Notes under the pieces: generated by a model
The model's input: only the letters and a program-made list of their open reading frames with translations
The model's database searches: none
Told to the model about the DNA's origin: nothing
Program-made: the position numbers and the translations under genes
From: Geosiphon pyriformis
Lineage: Eukaryota > Glomeromycota > Glomeromycetes > Archaeosporales > Geosiphonaceae
Reading direction: 5' to 3'
Assembly: GCA_016748015.1 (NCBI GenBank)
Contig: JAAOMT010000372.1
Coordinates: 856,802 to 920,801 of the forward strand
DNA: 64,000 bases
Shown here: one piece after another, positions 11,548 through 21,785 of the stretch
How positions within the stretch are numbered: position 1 is the first letter of the stretch
Layout: each line of letters begins with the position of its first letter

Positions 11548-11981
11548 CAACTTAAATACTTCAACAACAACGGACAAGGAATAAAACCTGAAAAAGCACA
11601 CAAAATTGATGCTGGATATGACCTAAGATATCCAGGCAAGAATACTCTTGTTCTCAAACCCAAATCTCTCACAAAAATCATCAAAATTGCACTCAAAATT
11701 CTGCCAGAAGCAATGGTTTAAATTGCCTCCCGGTCCTCTCTAGCAAGCAAAAGAATCAATGTCAGAGGAGGAATAATCGATGCTGGATATACTGGAGACA
11801 TAACAGTAATGCTTCAAAATGAAACTGACAAACCATTCAAGATTGAACATGCTGAAAAAATTGCCCAAGCTATTTATCTACCCCTAATCAACATTTCGGG
11901 TTTGCAACTAGTCAATCAAAGAAAGCAATTAGGAAAGAGCAATAGAGGAACCCAAAATTTTGGTTCAACTAAACGATTCAC
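11548..11981 (+). pseudogene. dUTPase domain inside gypsy 1 pol
   Basis: All five motifs of trimeric dUTPases are visible in order: DAGYDLRYPG (I), RSSLASKR (II), GGIIDAGYTGDI (III, with the Asp and Tyr of the uridine pocket), EKIAQAIYL (IV) and RGTQNFGSTK (V, glycine-rich P-loop-like). dUTPase hydrolyses dUTP to dUMP and limits uracil in new cDNA. In retroviruses it sits beside protease or between RNase H and integrase; here it lies between protease and RT. A TAA (11719-11721) between motifs I and II breaks this copy. Confidence 0.85.
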
Positions 11982-12558
11982 AGTTCCAGTTAATATAGCT
12001 CTTAACACACAGAACGAATCCCACCAGATTCTCAGACTTCCACAACTGATTACCATCTCACCCTTTGGAGAACATCCAGAAATCTACACCTGCCCAAAGC
12101 CAACAACCACACAACAAATTTTTGAGTCCAATGAACAAGTCTGCTTGGAACATAATATTTCGATCCCAAACATTTATATTCCAGAAGGAACAAAGAAAGT
12201 CCGAGTTACTTTTTACAACCCCAATAATTACTTCATAATTTTATTAAATAATTTAGAAATTGGAGTTATTCACAGTAATATATTTCAACAAGAATTACCC
12301 CAAACAGTCCCCGACTTCTCTGAAATTATTGGACATTCACTACCAAAAATCAACCCAAACCCTAGCTCTAAAAACTACCATGTTGTCATGGAAAAACTAT
12401 CTCAAATCAACATAGGACAACTTGAACCACAACAACAGACTCAGCTCAAAGAACTAATTACAAAATTTGTTGATATCTTCACCGAAAACAACAATGACTT
12501 AGGAAGAACTGATTTGGTTCAACACCAAATCTATACAGGAGATGCCAAACCCAAGTGA

Positions 12559-13790
12559 CAACAAGCCTACCGAGTTGCTCCAGAAAGTCACCAATTTATC
12601 CGAGAAGAAGTACAACGGATGCTTAACAATGGGCTTATTCAACCATCAATGAGCCCATGAGCCTTACCTGTGGTCCTAGTTAAAAAAAAAAATGGAAAGA
12701 TATGATTTTGTGGATTACCGACAACTCAACAGTGTCATCATTGGGGATGTCTATCCTCTTCCCCGAATTAATGACATGTTGGATGCCCTTGGAAAGTCCA
12801 AATACTTTTCAACATTAGATTTAGAGAGTGAATACTGGCAAGTTGCTATAGACCCCAAAGACCGCTCCAAAACAGCATTCACCACTCAAGGAGAAAATTA
12901 CGAGTTCAATGTAATGCCTTTTGGATTATGCAATACACCAGCAACATTCCAAAGACTCATGGATGTTGTTTACAAAGGCCTCCTTTGGAAATCAGTAGTA
13001 GTTTATCTTGATGACACTGATGTTTATTTACCATCTTTTGAGCTACATTTAATTCACCTACAAGAAGTTTTTCAACGATTACGGAAAGCAGGATTGAAAC
13101 TGAACATTAAAAAATGCTACTTCAGAAAAACAAGTTTAGCTTTTTTTGGTCACATTGTTAGCAAAGATGGAATTAAACCAGACCCCGGAAAAATCAGTAC
13201 TGTCAAGAACTTCAAAACTCCATGAAATACCACAGAATTAAGAGGATTTATTGGATTAGCATCTTATTACCGAAAATTCATCAAAGGATTCTCAGAAATT
13301 GCAAAACCCCTCAACCAGCTCACTACTAAAAATGTTGAATACAAATGGACAGAAGAACACCAAAATGCCTTCGAGATACTTAAGGAAAAACTCACAACAG
13401 CTCCAATCCTCGCCTACCCAGATTTCAGCAACTGATTCCGGTTAGCAACTGATGCCTCTTATACTGCCTTTGGTGCCATCCTATCACAGTTAGATGACAA
13501 TGGAAATGAGCGAGTAATTGCTTATACTAGTAGAACATTAAAGCCAGCTGAAAAGAACTACCCTGCAACAGAATTAGAAACTGCAGCAGTAATCTGGGCC
13601 CTATATCACTTCAACTTTTACCTCAGACCCAAAGAATTTGATATTATCACTGATAATATTGGACTTAAATGGCTTCAGAACAAAAACACCCAGCTGAATG
13701 CAAAACAAACCTGATGGACAGGATTTTTAGCTAATTACCAATATATTGTACACCACAAACCAGGAAAACTCCATACCAACGTTGATTGTC
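12559..13790 (+). pseudogene. Reverse transcriptase and RNase H of gypsy 1
   Basis: RT begins near AYRVAPESHQFIREEVQRML; conserved blocks follow: ALPVVLVKKKNGK, VDYRQLNSV, FNVMPFGLCNTPATFQRLM and the catalytic YLDD (13004-13015). RNase H follows with ATDASYTAFGA and an ELETAAV block. A 2-nt loss (a GT repeat in FCVDYR near 12707) shifts the frame; TGA codons occur near 12556, 12658, 13223, 13433 and 13711. The catalytic residues I can see are intact. Confidence 0.88.
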
Positions 13791-13802
13791 TTTCAAGAAT
13801 GA

Positions 13803-15242
13803 GGCAAGATTAGAAAACAAAACCAACACCCATTTGAATTAATAGTATTAAAACAACAAACAATGAACCCCAAAAACTACAACAATCTCAAACAATATTT
13901 GGAGACATTAACAATTCCAACAGATTGGTTCTCAGACAAAAAACATCGGTTACAACAACAAGCCAAACAATATTTTCTACACAACAATATTATCTATCAT
14001 TGAAATTTCAAAAACTCAACCAAACCACTCAGATTAATACAAGAACAGGAAAAAGAGACCATTTTATACAACATGCACTCAGATCCTTCATCAGCACACT
14101 TCGGAAAAGATAGCACCACCCAAAGAACACTAGAATATTACTTTTGACCTTGAATGAGAAAAGACATTCACAAATATGTCGAATCTTGTGATAGTTGTCA
14201 AAGAAAAAGAGAAACTCGCCCTACAGAACCTTTAAATCCAATCAAAGTTGGACAGCCTTTTGACAGAGTTGGTATCGATTTAGTCAGACCACTATCTATC
14301 ACCACTCAAGGAAACCGTTATATTGCAGTAGTGGTAGACTATCTTACTAAATGGCCTGAAGCCAGAGCCATTCAATGAGCAGATGCGAGATCAGTAGCAA
14401 ATTTCATCTATGAAGACATTATTTGTAGACATGGATGTCCAATTGAACTTTTATCTGATCAGGGAACACACTTTGTGAACAACCTGATACAAGAAATTTG
14501 CAAACAATTCAATGTCAAAAGACCTCTGTCTTCACCCTACTATCCACAAACAAATGGACTTGTGGAACGTTTTAACAGAACATTGTGTAAGTCATTAGCC
14601 AAAGTCTCAACCGATTTTGAGCAAGAATAGAATCTTTTTATTCCATCAGTGTTACTAGCATATAGGACATTAAAACAAGATACCACAAAACACACACCAT
14701 TTGATTTAACTTATGGAAGGATGGCAACATTACCAATTAGTTTTACAGTAGAAACATACTCAGTACAACCGATTGATGAAAACAATTTCCAAGAAATGCT
14801 TCAGCAAAGAGCCTACACTTTGCTTAGCATATTGGAAGGAAAACAACAAATAGCAGCCACCCATATTGAACACTCCCAAGCTCAACAATGGCATGATGAC
14901 AAATTGTCTTCAGTCACCAATGAATTTAAAATTGGAAACAAAGTTCTCTTACACAGAACTAAAGCTAAAAAACAATGGAGTGGAAAATTTGAAAATAAAT
15001 GGGATGGACCATTTTTTATTCATGAAGTCCTAGGCAATGGATCATACAAGCTAAGACTTGATGACAAAATCCTAGTAAAAGTTGCACATGGAAATCGTTT
15101 GAAACACTATCATTCCAGAAACAATCCTAAACCATTAATTCCACAAATTGGTATACATTCCCCTTTGGTCAGTCCCGAAGACATTCCCCGAAACTTAGAA
15201 CCAATAGTTGTTATTGAACAACCTTTTAACCTGAACACTTAA
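13803..15242 (+). pseudogene. Integrase of gypsy 1 with H2C2 finger, DDE core and GPY-like tail
   Basis: A frameshift near 13803 moves RNase H into the integrase frame. The H2C2 finger is HSDPSSAHF ... CDSC. The DDE core shows GIDLVRPL, LLSDQGTHFVNN and NGLVERFNRTL. The tail carries GNKVLLHRTK and FENKWDGPFFIHEV, the GPY/F module of gypsy integrases. No chromodomain is recognised. Stops: TGA near 14002, two TGA near 14143-14151, TGA near 14376 and TAG near 14628 where Trp is expected. The frame ends with TAA at 15242. Confidence 0.87.
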
Positions 15243-15400
15243 TTTAATTTTACTAGTTATTTTCTTATAATTTAGAAACAATCTCACAAAAACAAAACAA
15301 AAATAATATAAAAACCCATACACCAAAAATAATTTTCTTTTATTTCAAATCGCTTATAATGACTATTCCTTAAAACATTCAACAATTATTCCAAAAACTA

Positions 15401-16078
15401 ATGTTAGCTTTAAAAACAATACCCGAATTATCTATTACTGTTACTGGAAACCACATTAATTATACTCAAACAGAAGTAGTTACAAATTTAGCCCTAAATT
15501 TACGAAAATATCACCCATATAAGAAGAACACAAGAAGTTATACTGGAATTCACCTGCCAGAACTTTTAAAGCTTGCTTTAAGAGAAAATCTAATGCTCAC
15601 TCCAATTAGTATTCCACCAAATGCTACAAGTCAACAAAGACTTCAATTGTGTCTTAATGAGGAAAACACTGAATATTCTCCAATCTATAGATATTTTCAC
15701 ATTGGAAAAACACTCTACGAACGGAAACTGGAACTTACAACAGCAAACCTCACAAAAGAAGCTATTCAAAAACAACTCCACAATGAATTCAAGACAACAG
15801 CTGGACCAACAAACAGTCGCTACAAGCTCAGAGCTGCTTTTAGACTTTATGACCTATTCCACACCTGTGAAAACGTACTACAAAACCCAATTTTTCAACC
15901 TTTGAAGATTCAATATATTGGAAAGCTTACAGAACTGAAATTTCAACAATTTTCAGACCAAATTTCTTCAATAATTTTGAATTATTATCTGGAAATAACA
16001 GACAGTACTTGGACTTCAATGGAGCTCAGTCTTGAGGAGGAGGTTATGTTACCAGACAAAATTAGAGATATTATTTAG
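15401..16078 (+). CDS. Extra 3' ORF of gypsy 1, unknown protein, 225 aa
   Basis: An unbroken frame from ATG 15401 (MLALKTIPELSITVTG) that ends 32 bases inside the 3' LTR. An in-phase ATG at 15359 is cut off by TAA (15371), probably a mutated CAA, so the original start may lie there. There is no signal peptide or membrane segment, so it is not an evident envelope protein; the composition is polar and mostly helical. I do not recognise it. It stays clean across 225 codons while gag-pol of the same element has a nonsense codon or frameshift about every 100 codons. Gypsy 2 has an ORF in the same position (41162-41827). It may be an accessory or regulatory protein; this is inference. Confidence 0.65.
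   Translation: MLALKTIPELSITVTGNHINYTQTEVVTNLALNLRKYHPYKKNTRSYTGIHLPELLKLALRENLMLTPISIPPNATSQQRLQLCLNEENTEYSPIYRYFHIGKTLYERKLELTTANLTKEAIQKQLHNEFKTTAGPTNSRYKLRAAFRLYDLFHTCENVLQNPIFQPLKIQYIGKLTELKFQQFSDQISSIILNYYLEITDSTWTSMELSLEEEVMLPDKIRDII
16034..16046 (+). other. Polypurine tract of gypsy 1
   Basis: GAGGAGGAGG followed by TTA directly before the 3' LTR, the expected plus-strand primer site. Confidence 0.7.
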
Positions 16079-17021
16079 CATGAAACTATCTTATAATTCC
16101 TATCATTAATTAGCATATATTATCGTTGTAAATGATTACTTATTACATTAGCAAAAATGTCCGAAATTATCATTTAATTAATAACCCAAATTGTACACAA
16201 AAACAAATGTAACCTAATTGTGATGATCAATCATGCAATACCCCGAACTATGTAACATTCAGAAGTTCACCGAAATTTGTAGAAATTTGCCGAAATAATT
16301 GATAGTTCACCGAAATATCTAATAGTTTGCCGAAATAACTTGTAGTTCACCGAAATATATCTTTAGTTCAGCAAAATTGTAGAAAATAGCAAAGTTCAAG
16401 TTCATAGAATAGTGTTACAACAAGTTGTATAAAAGAAGAGCTTCTCTTTTCAAGAAAATGTATCTTACTTTAGATTTATCTCTTAAAACCGTTCCTATAC
16501 ACACAAAAAGAAATAAATATCAAATAATTCGAAAAACCAAATTCTTTAATTATTGTACTTGGAAAATCCCCAAAACCCAACTAACATTTTGAAATTGATT
16601 AGCTACCAATTTCAGTAAACTGTTAATGACTCCAGGCCTGGATAGAAAACGTTTCTCTTGACAAAAATTCTATTTCTTTCTTTTATTTTTCTTTTATTTT
16701 CTTATCATAATCATTAGAGTAACCTACAGACAAGATTCCTGTAGAAGAGTTGACTTTCACAGCAAAGTAACTACACATTTTTAGTGAGCTTCCAGACGAA
16801 CAATTCCTGGGAAAGAGTTGACATTTACTACAATGTAACTACATAAAGTAACTGGCAAGAAATTGGCCATTCTACTTATAAGCCCAGCAGTTCAAATTAT
16901 AAAAAATAATTTGAAGATAAATTCAGTTATTGGAGGTTCAACTACATCCAGAAAACGTGAATTTACAACAGACAGGCATTAACAACATTTAAGAAAAAGA
17001 GACCAAAAACCTCTGGTAACA
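16047..17021 (+). repeat. 3' LTR of gypsy element 1
   Basis: 975 bp from TGTTACCAGAC to GGTAACA, the same length as the 5' LTR. About 37 differences from the 5' copy were seen by eye, all transitions, many at CpG/TpG/CpA. The TATA box, AATAAA and U3 repeats are conserved. Confidence 0.95.
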
Positions 17022-18165
17022 ACATTAAAAATATTATTTATAAAACATAATTTAAATATTTTAAGAGTCTTGAAAAAAAAAACCAAAGAAACCTTATAGT
17101 TTACAGCCAGATAATTTATTTTTTAACATTTAAAACAGCACTAAAAACCAAAAGTTTCTTACCAAATATAGTATTTTTTTAGTGTACCAGTTTTAAAAAC
17201 TATAGCATCTAAATTAATTTAAAATTTGAATATAACTAAAGCAAACTAGAAATGATGACCAAAATCAAAAAAGCAAGAAATAAAACATGTTCAATTGCCA
17301 ACCTAAGAAATTATATTACTGATTTCAAAAACAATACAATTAAAAAGAAGATTAATTAACTTGGTCTTAAACCTATTATAAAACAGAATAGTTTTATTTT
17401 GATTTACTAAGAAAAAAATTCTAATACTATTTTTATCCACTAAAACTAATCAATAATTCAAAGCAGATACAACAAAGTTCAATTTATTAAAGTAAACAAC
17501 TATATATTATTAAACACTAGCAGGCTTCAGTCTAACATAGACAATTTTACTAAACACACTAAAAGCTGTCTTAATATTAACAGCAAATATATCCAAAGAT
17601 ATATTATATAGTATAATAATAGCAAAAAAAGAACTAAACTTAGAAATTACCAAAAATTTGGCAATTTTAAGAATGGCCAAATGAATAGAGCTTATAAGCT
17701 TAATTAGAAAAGCAGTTTTCAAAAACTTTTAAGAAGCAAACTCTATATAAAAGAGTTTTATATTGTTTTTTAACATTGATTTTACATTTAAAAAACCATG
17801 TACAGACTAAAAAACAGCTTTAATATAAGCCAATTTAATTTTAAAAGTAGTATTAAACATTAAAATAGAAACTACTTATTCAATAAACTTTTGATAATCA
17901 ATAATAATTTCTTAAACACTATCAGTAATAATACCAAAAACTAGCAGAAAAGATGATTTAGTTTCTATTTAGTTAAACCAGTTCTTAAGAATATATAACT
18001 TTATAGGAAATAGTTGCTTTGCTTTTATAATTAATAAAGATCTGCTGAAAAATATTACATTTAACAATATAGCCAGTAATTAATCTTGGTCTATCTTAGA
18101 TAATATATTAGATAATAAAACAGAAATTTTATGATTATATTACTAACTATAGCATATTATGGGTA
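17022..18165 (-). mobile_element. ORF1-only LINE derivative, fossil, 5' half
   Basis: Continues the copy at 6520-7188 across gypsy 1. On the minus strand 17722-17510 reads HLAILKIAKFLVIS ... IKTAFSVFSKIVYVRLKPAS, matching RLATLKIAKFLVVS ... VKLALSVFGSVTRVVLKPA of the young copy at 58784-60909. Nucleotide similarity runs from the zinc-knuckle region (about 17050-17160) through the RNA-recognition-like region to the segment equivalent to about 59260-59400, near 18165. The A+T shift is strong. The left end joins 7188 seamlessly once gypsy 1 and one target duplication are removed. Confidence 0.75.
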
Positions 18166-19218
18166 TATAGACTATTTCAATAAGTGAAAAAGTAAAAAGA
18201 AATACATAATAAAGTCATTAAAAGTAAGAGAAAGTATTGTTATTATTATTTGTTTTTGGGCAAGAATCAGTCTTAGGTATTTTAAAGAAGAAAAAAAAGT
18301 CATATCTCTTTATATGTATTAAAAGTACAACCAACAACAAAAGTGAAACCAACTACTCTAATAAATACATAACCAGAATTTTTTCAATTAGTTATTAAAA
18401 AGGTGTGGTGTTTAAATGTCCAGCTTTAAAAGCAAAATTATAAAAATTATAAAAGAGTTATGAAAGTAAAACATGACTAAAATAGATTTTTAATTTAACT
18501 TTTTATTGTTGAGACTATTTTTTAACAATACAATATTTTATTACTTATTTTTATGTTTAATAACTTGTTCAGTAAAACAAGACTTAATGTGAAATGGTGA
18601 TAATACATGATTTTGAAAGATTGGAAGTAATAAAACAACTTGAAATGATAATAACAAGTAAGTAAAAGATTATAAACAATATAATTTCAAATAATAATAA
18701 GGAATATATAAAGACATATTTGAAATTGTGATAACAAGTATTTAAAGCATAGGAAAAGAGAAAAAAAAGTAAGATATAGAGAAAAAGACTAACTGCTTAC
18801 TATAAAACTATAGCAAAAAGTTGGTTTAGTATTGAACTGATATTTTTCTGAGTTAACAGAAAAGCTGTATATATAGTTAAATTACATCAGATCTACATAC
18901 TATATTAGAATTATTTAAAATACATTAATTATTTATATACATTAAATTAATCAATTCATGATGAACTTACTTGGCCTATTATTTATTCAAAAGCTAGTAA
19001 TTTAAATAATCAGATTTTAAATAGCTAGATCTAGAAGATTAGTCATAAATCAATGATACCAATTGTGATTATGATCAACATTATCAGAAGTAAATTAATT
19101 GATTACATTTCTTAATAACTACTTTTAATCATTAATTGCAAATCTGAAATGTTAGATTGTTCTAAATAAGGGTGTATGGAAATTTTGGAGTATAACAAAG
19201 CCTGTTGTTATCAGATTA
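18166..19218. other. A+T-rich DNA, no gene recognised
   Basis: May include the decayed 5' part of the ORF1-only fossil, but I could not follow similarity beyond about 18165. No ORF of note. Confidence 0.4.
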
Positions 19219-19260
19219 CAATGAACTCTCTCTATAGTCTCTCTGGTTATAGTCACTATC
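19219..19260 (+). repeat. Left terminal inverted repeat and subterminal boxes of the pogo-like element
   Basis: Begins CAATGAACTCTCTCTATAG; about 16 of the first 18 bases pair with the right end. TATAGTCAC-like boxes continue to about 19360. Confidence 0.75.
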
Positions 19261-19493
19261 TTCTTATAATCACATTTTTTTAAAAACCAAAACCATTTAT
19301 ATATAATATTATCTTTTTATAGTTACTTTTACTATATATATCTCCTTATAGTTCTTATCCCCACAAATATAATAGCAAAATATAAGTAATTTCCACTTTT
19401 TATAGTTATATTATAATTATATAATATTAGATATAAACATTAAATGTCATCTCATATTTAATCGGACATATACAGTCAGGAAGATTTTCCAAT

Positions 19494-19853
19494 TTGTCAA
19501 TGGAAATCATTCTTTTTATGGTAGTAAAAAAAATTAAAGAAGTTTCTGGAAATGATTATAGAACACTAAACAAAATTTCTCAAATATTACAACATTCAAT
19601 TACTCTTCTTCTTTATAAGCCGTCACCATTATTAGAAGACAATGATAAAACTATTATATCTGGCTTGTTGTTTGCAGGTATTATGAAAGTTTTAATAATA
19701 GTTGACATATGGTACAGTACTACTGCTCTTGGTGCTTTGGAGACTAGTAATGCTTCAAAGGCTGGTAGTGCTTTGGAGGCTGTTGTTGCAAGTATTGATG
19801 AAGTTACTTTGGATCAAACTTTGGCTAATGAGATTACTTTTTCTTCATATTGA
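19494..19853 (+). other. Open frame of unknown origin inside the pogo-like element
   Basis: 119-codon frame with a Ser/Ala/Glu-rich end (SALEAVVASIDEVTLDQTLANE) that is less A+T-biased than its flanks and ends in TGA. It is not part of the transposase. I do not recognise it; it may be an exon remnant of a passenger or of a nested repeat. Confidence 0.3.
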
Positions 19854-19859
19854 GAGAAG

Positions 19860-21480
19860 AAATTAACAGACCTACAAGCAAGAATAATGGTCCAATAGAA
19901 TCCTCTGGGAACAAGTTTGTTAATAGAACATTGCTCAAACAAATCAACTAGGAATGAAGTTTGAATTTATCTTTCCTTAGAAAGAGAAATGTGACCAGTA
20001 ATAAAACTCAGAGCATGAAAATTTCAATATATACCCAATAAATACATTTTCACACCAACTTTGGCATCCACAATTAAAAAAGGGCTCCATACTAGCAATC
20101 ATATTCATCATTCGACCAATATTTAGTATTAGTGAGCAAAAGTTTGACTGATAGTTTTAAAGATATATTAAAAAACAACTTTTTTGGAGCAAATAAATTT
20201 ATGTTGAATGCTTTTCATAATCCAAACATAATTATGCAGAATGAAGATTCGAATCTAAACTCAATATATTATGTTTTAAAAATGCCAATTATAAATAGTA
20301 ATGCACCCAACCCAAAGTAAACAAAACTGTACACAATACAATATATTTCTAACTTCTTGAAGGATATTTATTAGGCTGTCACATTATTAACTTAATAAGC
20401 TTCGAAAACATGATCACTTAAAAGAGGTATTAAAGAGTTAATAATAGATAATAGTTGTGATTTTATTAACAGATTTATATTTTTTGATGATCTGCTTTTT
20501 CACTTGTTACTGAAATTGGTTTCTAAGTACTTAACAATGTTTTCTTAATTTGTCTTGCTTTAAAAAAGTCTATTTTTTTCATTCATGCAATTTTACTGAA
20601 TTTTTTTATTTCTTCACTTAATATCTATTCATGGCCAATATTACAAAAAACATAATTAGAGACATTTGGATTTACAAACTGTGTCTTTCTTATTTGAACT
20701 CAAAATTGATTTAATTCAGCAATAAAGTTAGAACATGTACAAAACCTGTATATTTCATTTTTAGAATATTTGATGACATTAAAGAGGTTAGTATGCAATC
20801 TTTCAAATTTGATACAGTTACACATTGCAATTTCCCAATGCTGTTGTGAAGGTGTAAAATGAATTAATAATTTAAGCATTTTGTTAATTTCTTTAAGTAT
20901 TGCATTATGGTCTTGATATTGATTTGAAAGTTTAGATCAAAAAATTACAATTTTTTCTTGAATCAGCTTGCAAACTTCAGGCTTCAATTATAGCCATTGT
21001 TCTTTATCAGCAATTTCAATTAATTGGTAAATAGGATGGCACTGAGCAGACCAAATTGGTGCAAACATTCATCTAGCTGCGAGTTTTAATGAAAACCTAT
21101 TGAAATGAACTCTAGTACAAAAGTTAATAATTGCTTGTAAATAAAAAAAGACTTGTTCATACTTTAATCTGAACGTGGAATCTGTTTCATTTTGGGCCCA
21201 TTCTAAGTAACCTTCAACAAATGAATTTTCTTTAAAAACAATATATGGCCACATTAATTCAGAAGCCATTGCATGCTTATATATATTACATATCAAATCT
21301 TACAACTTATGATAATCAAGACATTTTTTAAAAAACTGCAGTTGACTTTTACTCTGATATCCTTAACATTGTGCAAAGTATTTTATATCAATATTCCAAT
21401 TGATATAGGCATTGCTGTGTTTGGAGGGCTTGACAACATAATATTGTGCTATCTTTTATGCAATTATGCAAGTATGTAGA
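19860..21480 (-). pseudogene. Decayed minus-strand protein gene inside the pogo-like element, family unknown
   Basis: On the minus strand a single frame can be followed through several stops from about 21300 to about 20450: MWPYIVFKENSFVEGYLEWA, then FAPIWSAQCHPIYQLIEIAD, HNAILKEINKMLKLLIHFT, and HWEIAMCNCIKFERLHTNLF. The protein-like composition (Trp, Cys, His, Pro) across 280 codons shows it was coding. Stops are TGA, TAA and TAG, one transition from sense codons. I cannot name the family; a passenger gene or another transposase is possible. Confidence 0.5.
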
Positions 21481-21785
21481 GGATTAAATTGACAGCCTTC
21501 ATTATTAATCATCAGTTGGGGGTAAGAGACAAAAAGTGTCACAGATATATTATCAAAATTAGGTTTTTTTTTACCGAGAATCTGTTATTTGCACTTAGAA
21601 TTCTACAGTTAAATTAAAATCTTCATTTTTATAATTTGGCCACTTTTTATAATCTGAGGCACCTTATATGACATGAAACACTTCACATGTCTAATTAGAT
21701 ATAAGGCAAAATGATGTTTGAGACATAACAGATACATCAATACATTATAAAAGCAAAATGCAATAAAAAGTGTGTTCTTATTAAC

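Larger units (their letters stand above)
7189..17021 (+). mobile_element. Ty3/gypsy LTR retrotransposon, element 1 (complete, inactivated)
   Basis: 9.8 kb with two 975-bp LTRs, a primer-binding site, one long gag-pol frame, an extra 3' ORF and a polypurine tract. The order protease - Cys-rich region - dUTPase - RT - RNase H - integrase places it in Ty3/gypsy (integrase last). The ends are TG...CA with ACAT on both sides (a 4-bp target duplication; one extra matching base makes the exact edge ambiguous). It sits inside the ORF1-only LINE fossil. Nonsense codons and a few frameshifts disable gag-pol. The LTRs differ at about 37 positions, all transitions by my reading and with no net indel, so insertion is not very recent. 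Confidence 0.93.

Noticed and set aside
8342-16078. A-to-I RNA editing rescuing stops to Trp.
   Set aside because: It would need editing at UGA in many places, plus repair of Gln-derived TAA/TAG and of frameshifts, which editing cannot do.
15401-16078. Envelope gene in gypsy 1.
   Set aside because: No signal peptide, transmembrane segment, cleavage site or Cys pattern of an envelope protein.
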